Shown here piece after piece: positions 32,679 to 40,762 of a DNA stretch of 64,000 nt. The notes beneath the pieces are model-generated. The model was not told the DNA's origin and did not search any database. It was given only the letters and a program-made list of their open reading frames with translations. The stretch spans positions 1 through 64,000 of the forward strand of contig JABHVW010000014.1 of assembly GCA_018658105.1 (NCBI GenBank), read 5' to 3'. The first letter of the stretch is position 1. Each line of letters begins with the position of its first letter. This stretch comes from Candidatus Peregrinibacteria bacterium. Its GTDB lineage: Bacteria > Patescibacteriota > Gracilibacteria > UBA1369 > 2-02-FULL-48-14. The translations under genes and the position numbers were made by a program.

Positions 32679-33383
32679 TTAGTGGTGTACTTCGATTATT
32701 TTGGCTTCTCCAAGAAGAATATCCTCGTCATGCCAGTCGTGAAGAGCTTTGTTAATTGTATCCCAGCTATAAACATAGTCTTCGCCATTTTTTGTGCCGA
32801 CGTCGTGAGTAACAATTTGCATTTTATTTGCATCGTAACCTTTAATTACCAGCATATGGTAAGTAGGTCCGCCATTTTTGAAGTTTGGATTTTTAAGTAA
32901 TTTACCCGCAAAAGGTGCAACAATTAAATTGCCTTTTGATAGAATATTTTGAATATCTGCAAAAGTTGGATTTTGATGGATTGTACTTTCAAGTTCGAAA
33001 TTAATTTTGAGCATCTCTGCGGTTTGATCAACAGATGTGTGTTCGTAGTCGCCAAAATAGTCGACTTCCCAGTCTACTAATTTTAAAAGTTCATCGTTAT
33101 AGGTTTCGAGGTCCAAATTCCAATTATTGTATGAGTTGGCAACAAGTAAGATGCTTGCTTCTTCGCATGCTTCTTGCCATGGATAGTCCCAATTTGCATG
33201 GGGAGCTTGAGTATAAAAGGGAAGGTCGAGGTTGAGAGTTTTGGGAATTCCGCCATCTGTTATTTGGCTAATTGTCGGTGCAGGTGGGCCTTCAAGTTGT
33301 TTTTTGTTATACGCTTTTTTTGCGCCATAAACAGTGCCAGCTAAAATAACTGTGATTATTGCTATAATTGCTAATTTATTCAT
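32679..33383 (-). CDS. Membrane-anchored C39-like cysteine peptidase
   Basis: This 234-residue protein has one N-terminal membrane helix and an outer papain-like domain of the peptidase C39_2 type: LPFYTQAPHANWDYPWQEACEEASILLVANSY (catalytic Cys73), then GPTYHMLVIKGYDANKMQIVTHDVGT, which supplies the His and Asp/Asn. It is predicted to act outside the membrane. Its start overlaps the stop of the upstream gene as ATGA, so the two proteins probably work together. Confidence 0.8.
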   Translation of the reverse strand: MNKLAIIAIITVILAGTVYGAKKAYNKKQLEGPPAPTISQITDGGIPKTLNLDLPFYTQAPHANWDYPWQEACEEASILLVANSYNNWNLDLETYNDELLKLVDWEVDYFGDYEHTSVDQTAEMLKINFELESTIHQNPTFADIQNILSKGNLIVAPFAGKLLKNPNFKNGGPTYHMLVIKGYDANKMQIVTHDVGTKNGEDYVYSWDTINKALHDWHDEDILLGEAKIIEVHH

Positions 33384-33829
33384 ACTTCTTGATTTGGAAG
33401 GCTAATGAATACACCAGAGACTTTCCATTCTTTGTTTTCTTTATTTAGAGTAATTTCCATGTTCCATTTGCCCCCTTCAACATCAATAAGTGTTGTATTG
33501 AAAGTTGTAATTGGAATTCCTTGTTCTCTACTTTTGAGTTTACTATCAATTAAGTATGAATCAATTATTCCTTTCCCTTTGAATATGTCAAAATTTTGCA
33601 AATATTGAATGAATGTGATTTTGTCTGCATTTAACTTCATTAATTCTGAAGTGCTGTCGTATGCGTTTGGCAGCTGAAATTCGACTAGATTATCTAGGAA
33701 TGCTTCAGTGGCATTGATTTGATCGACATGAGGTATATATGCACCGTAATAAATGCTAATTGCAGAGATGATAATTATTGCAAGAGTTGTTGCAATCCAG
33801 ATTTTAAATTTATGAGTTATTTTTTTCAT
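33380..33829 (-). CDS. Single-TM protein with NTF2-like outer domain
   Basis: This 149-residue protein has an N-terminal membrane helix (about 9-30) and an outer domain that begins with helices (INATEAFLDNLVEFQ) and ends in strands (FNTTLIDVEGGKWNMEITLNKENKEWKVSGVFI). That order suits an NTF2/DUF4878-like fold. It is coupled to the C39 peptidase (ATGA). The function is unknown. Confidence 0.55.
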   Translation of the reverse strand: MKKITHKFKIWIATTLAIIIISAISIYYGAYIPHVDQINATEAFLDNLVEFQLPNAYDSTSELMKLNADKITFIQYLQNFDIFKGKGIIDSYLIDSKLKSREQGIPITTFNTTLIDVEGGKWNMEITLNKENKEWKVSGVFISLPNQEV

Positions 33830-33857
33830 ATACAGAAAATATCATAAGCTGGCAGCT

Positions 33858-33886
33858 TTGCAAAATGTTTAGATTTATGCTATAAT
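33858..33886 (+). promoter_or_regulatory. Putative sigma70 promoter of the 755-residue gene
   Basis: TTGCAA, 17 bases, then TATAAT. The start codon is 23 bases downstream of the -10. Confidence 0.7.
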
Positions 33887-33908
33887 AGTATGATTTAATC
33901 ACACAAAA

Positions 33909-36176
33909 ATGACTGATAGAGGGCAACGTTTAGATAATTTCTTTGCTGATGAGTCGAAATCTGCTGTAAATGCGCAGGAGGATCGTATGGAGGCATTGGA
34001 TCACGCTGTTACTGATTTGAGTTGGAATGATGCATGGGGTGTAGATAAGAAGTTTGATTTTAAGGTTGAGAAAGGTGCAAGTTTTAGTTCGTCTTTTTCT
34101 GAAACAGTATTTAAAAAAGGCTTTGGTGATCTTTCAAAAGATCAGCAATCTTTCATAAATAATGTTGTTTTAAAAATGGAGAAAGCTTATGGGATTAATG
34201 CATACAAAATTCAGGCTGGAACTCAGTTTGATTGCGATTTTTCTACTATGAAATTTACTTATAAATTTGGAGATAAAGCATTTACAGGTGATTTAAATGT
34301 ACCAATGTATCTTACTAGAAATAGAGAGGCGATTACTCAATTCAAGGCTGATCTTGGAGAGGAACTAATGACAGCAGAAGCGCGTTCTCTTATTGGGGGC
34401 AATGTGACTTCTTTTGAAGAAGCGGTTGGTAAACTTGGCCATGTACGTGCATTAACAGATGTATTGCAAAGGCTTGGTGTGGGAATTTCTATGGATGATA
34501 GAGTTGCAGCATTTAAAGAATGGAACTGGGAAGGGGAATTTATTCCAAATGTTAATGAAGAGATTGAGAGTTATTTTAAAGATTATAAGGGTTTAACTGG
34601 AGACTCTTTAGTCCAAGCAATTACTGCAAATAAAATTGATGCAGATAATATTGATGGGACTTATAAAAATAAGGGTACTGAAGCACAGAATGAGGCAATT
34701 ATTGAGGTTATTAAAAATTCAATTTTGAATTCTAGACCTGTTGAGCCATTGCCGGAACCAGAACTAGAGGCTTCTGAGGAAGTTGAGCCGGTTGAGGGAG
34801 ATCCTGAAACTGAAGTTGAAGCTACTGAAGAAGATGTTGCAGAAACATATGATTTTGATTCTGTTCAATATGGTATTGGTGTTTCTTGGTTACAACTTTC
34901 AAGTGTATTAAGAGGAGAAAATGCAAAATTAAATAGAAATTTAATTGGTACTGATGTGTTTGATAATATGACTTTGCGTACATCTAATTTTAAAGCAGTA
35001 GCTGAAGATCCAAATTATAGTGGTGAGCTTGTTTTGGAAGATGTTGATGGTAATAGCATTACTTTAACAGTTGTTCCAAATAGTAAACCCATGAATGCGG
35101 ATGAAGCAGTTCATATTAATTATAATGATTTTTCTCATGTAAAGGTTTCATATGAAGGTAGTGATATTCAAGATTTTGATAATCCAATGGGTGCATTATC
35201 ACATTTATATGCGGAACTTTATGTGAAGGCTAACCATGCAGATAAAGGTATTCCTGATGAATTAAGATCTAATCTTGCATATACAATTAGCAATAGCGAT
35301 TTACTTGCAATTAATACTGCAATTACTGCAATTGAAAACTATGTTCCTGAAGAGATTGTTGAAGAAATTGATGAGGCTCGAGCTGTTAATGACGCAGTAG
35401 AAGAGGCTATTGTTTTGGCTCAGGAGAAAAAGACTATTGCTGCAATTAATGCTGTTGAAGTGAATTCTGAAGATATTGAAGCTTTGACTAAAGTTGTGAA
35501 TATATTTACTGATGACATTGCTGAAGCTGCAAAAGATCCTGAATGGAATTTGAGTGCAAAGGTTTTGGTGGAAATGAATGCAAAATTGGTTGAACTTCAT
35601 ACAGCGTTGAATCAAACGACTTTAACTGAAATTGCACGTAAACCCTTTGTTGATAAGGTTTTAGAGGCAATTGTACTTGCACAGCCAACCTTGTCTTTAA
35701 TTGATAGGGAAGATGGTTATGTTGCTTATAAAGTCAATAAATCTAGGTTTGATTTGATGAATGAGAGAGGGAAACTGCAGATATTATGGACACGAAACTT
35801 CAAAGTTGCGTTTGAGAATTCTGTTTTTAGAAATAGTTGGTATAAGGATGTTAAATATGAGATAGAAGGCGGTGGTGTCAGTATTTTTAAAACTGGCGTT
35901 AAACCTGCTATATTTGTAAATTTGAAATACAAAGGTGAGAAACGTCGTATAAGGGTTGTTTTACATGAAAATGCCAAAATTAATGATCAAAATCTTTCTA
36001 TTAGTGGGAGTGATAATATGAACACTTATCTTATTGATGGAGTTGCAAATAGAAATTTTGATTCTATAAATTCAGCTGTCTATTATGTTTTGGAGGATTT
36101 AACTGGTGTTTCTATTAAGGAGTCGAATAGACGTGTAAAAGAATCAATGGAGGCAGCATCAACAGATGCGGAATAG
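33909..36176 (+). CDS. Large cytosolic protein of unknown function
   Basis: This 755-residue protein lacks a signal peptide and membrane helices. Three alpha/beta segments seem related: KFDFKVEKGASFSSSFSETVF... (about 45-135), GIGVSWLQLSSVLRGEN... (about 320-440) and WYKDVKYEIEGGGVSIF... (about 655-730). They are joined by an acidic Pro/Glu linker (PEPELEASEEVEPVEGDPETEVE) and a helical region rich in Ala and Glu. I recognise no family. It has a strong promoter of its own and the C-rich leader TTAATCACACAAAA. Confidence 0.65.
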   Translation: MTDRGQRLDNFFADESKSAVNAQEDRMEALDHAVTDLSWNDAWGVDKKFDFKVEKGASFSSSFSETVFKKGFGDLSKDQQSFINNVVLKMEKAYGINAYKIQAGTQFDCDFSTMKFTYKFGDKAFTGDLNVPMYLTRNREAITQFKADLGEELMTAEARSLIGGNVTSFEEAVGKLGHVRALTDVLQRLGVGISMDDRVAAFKEWNWEGEFIPNVNEEIESYFKDYKGLTGDSLVQAITANKIDADNIDGTYKNKGTEAQNEAIIEVIKNSILNSRPVEPLPEPELEASEEVEPVEGDPETEVEATEEDVAETYDFDSVQYGIGVSWLQLSSVLRGENAKLNRNLIGTDVFDNMTLRTSNFKAVAEDPNYSGELVLEDVDGNSITLTVVPNSKPMNADEAVHINYNDFSHVKVSYEGSDIQDFDNPMGALSHLYAELYVKANHADKGIPDELRSNLAYTISNSDLLAINTAITAIENYVPEEIVEEIDEARAVNDAVEEAIVLAQEKKTIAAINAVEVNSEDIEALTKVVNIFTDDIAEAAKDPEWNLSAKVLVEMNAKLVELHTALNQTTLTEIARKPFVDKVLEAIVLAQPTLSLIDREDGYVAYKVNKSRFDLMNERGKLQILWTRNFKVAFENSVFRNSWYKDVKYEIEGGGVSIFKTGVKPAIFVNLKYKGEKRRIRVVLHENAKINDQNLSISGSDNMNTYLIDGVANRNFDSINSAVYYVLEDLTGVSIKESNRRVKESMEAASTDAE

Positions 36177-36244
36177 TTTGTAGCCTAGGCTTCTTGCCGG
36201 TCTGCTTTAAACGTGATTTACTTTTTGTACCTTCACAATATTTT

Positions 36245-36958
36245 ATGGAATTTTTAATACCTTCGTTTTTAGCTGGCTTGTTAACTGTTTTGGCGCCGTG
36301 TGTAATTGCGCTTTTACCAGTAATTTTAGGTGGTAATTTGGGGCAGAAAGATCCTTGGCGACCTTTGATAATTGCTTCTTCACTTGGAGTTTCGGTTTTG
36401 GTGTTTACTTTGTTATTGAAAGCGACGACTGTATTGATTGGTATACCGCGAGAATTTTGGACTTATGTTTCGGGTGCTTTGGTTTTGGTATTTGGTTTAA
36501 CAATGATGTTTCCATCTGCGTGGTCTAATTTGGCCTATAAACTGGGGCTTTATAAAAGCGAAAAACTTTTGGAGAAAAGTGGTCATAAGAAAGGGAAGTG
36601 GGGTGCGGTTTTGCTTGGAGCTTCACTTGGGCCGGTGTTTACAACTTGTTCGCCGACTTATGCGATTATTTTAGCTGTGGTATTGCCCGCTAACTTTTTC
36701 GTTGGTTTACTGAATTTGATTGCATATGCGCTTGGTTTGGTTTTGTTACTTTTGTTGATTGGCTATGGTGGTCAGAAAGTTTCATCTAAGTTTAGATTTG
36801 CGGTAAATCCGAATGGATGGTTTAAGCGTGGGCTTGGAGTTTTGCTTGTTTTGACGGGGCTTATGATTGTGACAGGTTTTGATAAAACTCTTGAAGGCTG
36901 GGTTTTAGATGCAGGTTATTTGGGACCGATTCAAATAGAACAAAATTTATTGGAATAG
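36245..36958 (+). CDS. ccdA: CcdA-like thiol-disulfide membrane transporter
   Basis: The start is taken at 36245 (MEFLIPSFLAGLLTVLAPC); the track's start at 36194 adds a poor N-terminus. The 237-residue protein has six or more helices and two conserved cysteine motifs, LAPCVIALLPVILGG and GPVFTTCSPTYAII, as in CcdA/DsbD. Such proteins carry electrons from cytoplasmic thioredoxin to outside partners. Cysteine-bearing exported proteins occur elsewhere in the window. No cytochrome c genes are adjacent. Confidence 0.85.
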   Translation: MEFLIPSFLAGLLTVLAPCVIALLPVILGGNLGQKDPWRPLIIASSLGVSVLVFTLLLKATTVLIGIPREFWTYVSGALVLVFGLTMMFPSAWSNLAYKLGLYKSEKLLEKSGHKKGKWGAVLLGASLGPVFTTCSPTYAIILAVVLPANFFVGLLNLIAYALGLVLLLLLIGYGGQKVSSKFRFAVNPNGWFKRGLGVLLVLTGLMIVTGFDKTLEGWVLDAGYLGPIQIEQNLLE

Positions 36959-37010
36959 TTTTTTCTCTCTTCCTTATAGTGTAAAGTAGGTGGGATTTAA
37001 CTCCTACGCT

Positions 37011-37955
37011 ATGTCTAAAGTTTGTACCATTCCTGCTTTTAGTTCTGATTTCAAAGTTTCTGTAATTGGATGTGGGAATGTTGGAGCTGCTGCGGCTTAT
37101 GCAATGCTTATTGATGGCACGCCGGCTGAGGTGGTTTTGGTGGATAGGAAGATTGAAAAGGCTCAGGCTCTTGCTCTGGATTTTGAACATTCAATGGCTT
37201 TTTATGACAACACGAAAGTAACGGCAAGTGATGATTATGCGGCATGTGCCGATTCTAGTATTATTGTGATTACGGCTGGGGCAAGGCAGAAAGAAGGGGA
37301 GACAAGGCTAGATTTGGTGGCAAAGAATAAGGCGATTTTTGCGGAGATTATTCCTGCACTTGCTAAAGCGGCGCCGAATTCAATTTTGGTGATTGTTTCT
37401 AATCCGGTAGATGTGCTGACTTATGAGGCTGTTAAACTTTCTGGCTTTCCTGAAAATAGAGTTTTTGGAACAGGGACTATGCTCGATACTGCGCGTTTTA
37501 AATTCCACCTATCTGAGAAGCTTTGTATGAGCCCACATAGTGTGAATGCATTTATTTTGGGTGAGCATGGCGATACATCTTTTCCGGCTTTGAGTAGTGC
37601 AAACGTTGCTGGGGTGCCCTTACTTGAAATGGAGCACATGTGTGAAGGTGATGCAGAGACTTGTTATTCAGATACACGAAATGCGGCTTACGATATTATT
37701 AAAGGAATGGGTTATACCTGCTATTCAATTGGAATTGTGATTCGAGAAATTATGTCTCATATTTATCATCATTCAAAAGTGGTTCTGCCTCTATCGGTTG
37801 TTTTGCATGACTATTATGGCCATAGCGATGTGGCTTTGAGCGTGCCTTGTATTTTGGATAGTACTGGGGTTGCAGAGCAAATAAAATTGCCCCTGAACCA
37901 GAAGGAACAGGAGCAACTTTCTAAGTCTGTTGAGACTTTGAAGTCTTATTTGTAG
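37011..37955 (+). CDS. ldh: L-lactate dehydrogenase
   Basis: This 314-residue NAD enzyme interconverts pyruvate and lactate and would regenerate NAD in fermentation. The ATG at 37011 is preferred to the GTG at 36990. Motifs: VIGCGNVGAAAAYAM (NAD site), AGARQKEGETRLDLV (the Gln is typical of LDH rather than malate dehydrogenase), SNPVDVLTYEAVKLSGFPENRVFGTGTMLDTARFKF and the catalytic ILGEHGDTSFP. Its 3' end overlaps the SLH gene's end by ten bases, tail to tail. Confidence 0.92.
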   Translation: MSKVCTIPAFSSDFKVSVIGCGNVGAAAAYAMLIDGTPAEVVLVDRKIEKAQALALDFEHSMAFYDNTKVTASDDYAACADSSIIVITAGARQKEGETRLDLVAKNKAIFAEIIPALAKAAPNSILVIVSNPVDVLTYEAVKLSGFPENRVFGTGTMLDTARFKFHLSEKLCMSPHSVNAFILGEHGDTSFPALSSANVAGVPLLEMEHMCEGDAETCYSDTRNAAYDIIKGMGYTCYSIGIVIREIMSHIYHHSKVVLPLSVVLHDYYGHSDVALSVPCILDSTGVAEQIKLPLNQKEQEQLSKSVETLKSYL

Positions 37956-39328
37956 AAACTGCTATATGCATTGTTAACCATTTCAGCAGCTTCGGCACGA
38001 GTTAACATGTTTGCTGGTCCGAAAGTGTTGTCTGTGTAACCTCTTACGATTCCATAGTCGTATGCAGTTCTAACATATGGTGAATACCATGAGTAACTTT
38101 GTACATCTGCAAATGGAGTTGTTGTTCCAGTCGTATTGATATCTGCAGCACGAACTATCATTGCTACGGCTTCTGCACGATTGATACGTGCATTTGGGTA
38201 GAAGTAGTAATCGTAGCTGATGATGTCTAGTTCATAAGCGGCTAGAATGTATTCGTAGTACCAGCTTGAAGAGCTAACATCTCGGTATGGTTCGTCTTCA
38301 TCGTCGTAGTCATCAATGTCGATGTCTGCGTTTAGAAGAACCATTTTTAGGAATTCAGCACGAGTTATATCGTCGTTTGGATTGTAGTAGTAACGGCTGT
38401 CACCATCTACAACGTCACGACAATATAGGCTGTTGATTGCGAACTCTGCCCAGTGAAGGTAAGTGTCGCGGAAATCTACGTCACAGTCACCAGATAGGTA
38501 AACGTCGTCGTTTCTATCACGATCACGGCGATCATCATCATCATCATCGTTGCTTCCTTCGTCTTCTAATTCTACGCTGTATGAAAGTCGGCTTGAGCTA
38601 AGGCTTCCAACGCTGAAGCTAATTTCTTCGTAACGGTGGTCATCAATTTCAATTGTATATTTTGTATCTGAAGCTTCGGCTTGAAGGGCGAATTCATATT
38701 CACCATCACCAAGGTCACGGAAGCCATAGATTTTGTTATCTGAACCATTGCTAACGTCGAAATCATTCTTTGCTAGAGTTGTAACTTCATCGTTATCTTC
38801 ATCTTCGATAATAAGGCGAAGATTGTAAGTACGAGTTGAGATTTGATCAACTTCAGGTGAGTCGTCTACGTCGCTTTCAGGTTTAACACGTAACCAGTAA
38901 GCGCTAGTTCCTTCAACAAGATTAGCTTCCCAGTCTGAAGGGATGTTGAACTCAATAGTGAAGAATTCGTCGTCTGATTCTGTAGTTGTGTTTAGGTCGT
39001 CCCATGAATTTCCATCATAGTATTCCCATTCGTTTCCTGAATCGTAATCGTCTGCATCAGAAGGGATTTCAAGAAAAACTCTGTCGAATTTAGCTTTCAT
39101 TCCGATGTATGCGTATTGATCGTCTTCGTCATGATCTGGGAAGATTTCAAAATCGTCGCCATCGTTTGACTCAGCTTCGTTTGATTCGTTGTGAGTATTG
39201 TCGCCAATTGTATAAACATAGTCGACATTTGCGTTAGCATCGTCGATTACATCAAGTGCAAGGGCAGTAACAGGCATTAGACCTACTGAGAAAATTGTTA
39301 GCAGCAATGTGCTTAGTAAACGTTTCAT
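37946..39328 (-). CDS. SLH-domain surface protein
   Basis: The start is taken at 39328 (MKRLLSTLLLTIFSVG), a signal peptide ending near ALAL. The track's start adds 17 residues. The 460-residue protein has an N-terminal beta region that is very rich in Asp (YDSGNEWEYYDGNSWDD), a linker EDEGSNDDDDDDRRDRDR, then three SLH repeats (DVDFRDTYLHWAEFAINSLY..., PYRDVSSSSWYYEYILAAYEL..., PFADVQSYSWYSPYVRTAYDYGIVRGY). SLH repeats bind cell-wall polymers, so it is probably an S-layer or cell-wall protein. The leader shares AACCTGTTAAA with pilB. Confidence 0.88.
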   Translation of the reverse strand: MKRLLSTLLLTIFSVGLMPVTALALDVIDDANANVDYVYTIGDNTHNESNEAESNDGDDFEIFPDHDEDDQYAYIGMKAKFDRVFLEIPSDADDYDSGNEWEYYDGNSWDDLNTTTESDDEFFTIEFNIPSDWEANLVEGTSAYWLRVKPESDVDDSPEVDQISTRTYNLRLIIEDEDNDEVTTLAKNDFDVSNGSDNKIYGFRDLGDGEYEFALQAEASDTKYTIEIDDHRYEEISFSVGSLSSSRLSYSVELEDEGSNDDDDDDRRDRDRNDDVYLSGDCDVDFRDTYLHWAEFAINSLYCRDVVDGDSRYYYNPNDDITRAEFLKMVLLNADIDIDDYDDEDEPYRDVSSSSWYYEYILAAYELDIISYDYYFYPNARINRAEAVAMIVRAADINTTGTTTPFADVQSYSWYSPYVRTAYDYGIVRGYTDNTFGPANMLTRAEAAEMVNNAYSSFYK

Positions 39329-39375
39329 GTTTAACAGGTTATTAGCTGCGACTATACCCCCGTTTATCGAATTTG

Positions 39376-40245
39376 TCAATGCTTCTTAGCCTTTAATTTT
39401 GGAAGGCCGTATTTGAGGAACATTGCAAGTAAAATTATAGTTCCAATTAGAAGGAATATATTATTTAAAACGATGACTACTACTAATAGTATTGCCCATA
39501 TAATTGCTGCTGCAAGTGCCATAATTGCGTAAACTATACCTTTGAGGCTTGTATCTATAAAGCCACCGAAGAATGGTATTGCCCGGAATGCTCCTAAGAT
39601 TGGTGCTGCGAATTGTGAGCTAAGAGCTAAGAATCCGAATATCATTAATATAAGGGAGAAAAACCTCATTGCCCATTTTAGGCCTTTGTCGCGTACTTGT
39701 AGTTCGAGAAGGCTCTGTTCGTAATTTTTCGTTGAAATAATTGTTTTTCCGCTTTGAGTTGCAAGCATGTCATCTGCTAAAGGAAGGTATGTGTAAGTGA
39801 TTCTTTCGGCTTCATTTTCAGTTGCTACTGTTTCTTCTCCAATGAAAAAGCTCTTTTCATTTGGGTAAACTGTTTCACCATTTATTTCGAAAGTGCTGAA
39901 TGCTTTATCTTCTTTTGTGAATTCCCATTTTTTATCTTCAACTCTGTAACATTTTTCACAATTTTCGCTGCTTGTACATCTGTCTTCAACTTGTTCAATT
40001 ATAAATCTTTCTGGCTCTAAATCTCCACAAATGATTAATTCACCTTCTGTAAAAGTTTCTTCAACGCTTTTTATGTATACACATTCGCCGTCGCCTTCTG
40101 GGCATGTGAGGGGATCTGTTGCTGTTGTTTGCCCTTGAACAATAGTTGCTTTTTCAAATTGGCCTGCTAAATCTTGTGATTCACCTTGCCACATTGTGAT
40201 TGGTGAAAGAAACAATATAAGGAAGAGTCCGATTAAAAATTTCAT
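39376..40245 (-). CDS. TMEM43-like membrane protein
   Basis: The start is taken at 40245 (MKFLIGLFLILFLSP), a signal or TM segment, after the leader TTAACCCACCACA. The 289-residue protein has an exported middle region with several cysteines (DRCTSSENCEKCYRV), then IISTKNYEQSLLELQVRDKGLKWAMRFFSLILMIFGFLAL and more helices. That matches TMEM43/LUMA-type proteins, in which a long lumenal loop is followed by C-terminal helices. The function in bacteria is unknown. It is 47 bases upstream of the SLH gene in the same direction. Confidence 0.65.
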   Translation of the reverse strand: MKFLIGLFLILFLSPITMWQGESQDLAGQFEKATIVQGQTTATDPLTCPEGDGECVYIKSVEETFTEGELIICGDLEPERFIIEQVEDRCTSSENCEKCYRVEDKKWEFTKEDKAFSTFEINGETVYPNEKSFFIGEETVATENEAERITYTYLPLADDMLATQSGKTIISTKNYEQSLLELQVRDKGLKWAMRFFSLILMIFGFLALSSQFAAPILGAFRAIPFFGGFIDTSLKGIVYAIMALAAAIIWAILLVVVIVLNNIFLLIGTIILLAMFLKYGLPKLKAKKH

Positions 40246-40246
40246 G

Positions 40247-40259
40247 TGTGGTGGGTTAA
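40247..40259 (-). promoter_or_regulatory. C-rich leader motif TTAACCCACCACA
   Basis: It lies one base before the ATG at 40245 and is a variant of TAACCTCCACA. TATATT, a likely -10, lies immediately upstream. Confidence 0.45.
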
Positions 40260-40376
40260 TATAATTTGAGCTTAATATGCTTTCTTGTAAACTGCAAGTA
40301 TGTCTATGCACAAAGTGCAATGATGAATGGTTTTCGTGGTGAGGTGACAAGGATGAGAGAAGATTCGGGGCTTATA

Positions 40377-40757
40377 TTAAGCTTCGGTAAGCTCTTTTAC
40401 GTGATCTATAATTTCATCTAATCTGTGTGCGGCTTTTAACATATACTTGTTTGCTCCGAGTGAAAGCATATTTTGTACTTTTGAATCACTTGCAGAGTTA
40501 CTTACAACAATTACTGGGATTGATTTAGTGTTTATGTTGGATTTAACTTGGGTTAAAAATCCTAATCCGTTTAGGTCACCTTTTAGGTAATAATCTAGCC
40601 AAATTAAGTTTGGTAAATCTGTGTTTTTTGATAAATGTTCTATGGCTTCATCTCCATTTGAAAAGATTACGGTTTTCATACCGGCAGCTTTTAGTTTTTC
40701 TGAAATTGCTTTTTGAAGTACTTCTTCGTCTTCTATTAGTAATATTGTTTTAGTCAT
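40377..40757 (-). CDS. Receiver-only response regulator
   Basis: This 126-residue receiver has the acid pocket IEDE, phospho-acceptor Asp55 (LIWLDYYLKG), Ser in VVSNSAS, and a conserved Lys in YMLKA. There is no output domain. It starts five bases after the membrane histidine kinase gene, which is its likely partner. Confidence 0.88.
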   Translation of the reverse strand: MTKTILLIEDEEVLQKAISEKLKAAGMKTVIFSNGDEAIEHLSKNTDLPNLIWLDYYLKGDLNGLGFLTQVKSNINTKSIPVIVVSNSASDSKVQNMLSLGANKYMLKAAHRLDEIIDHVKELTEA

Positions 40758-40762
40758 ATGTT

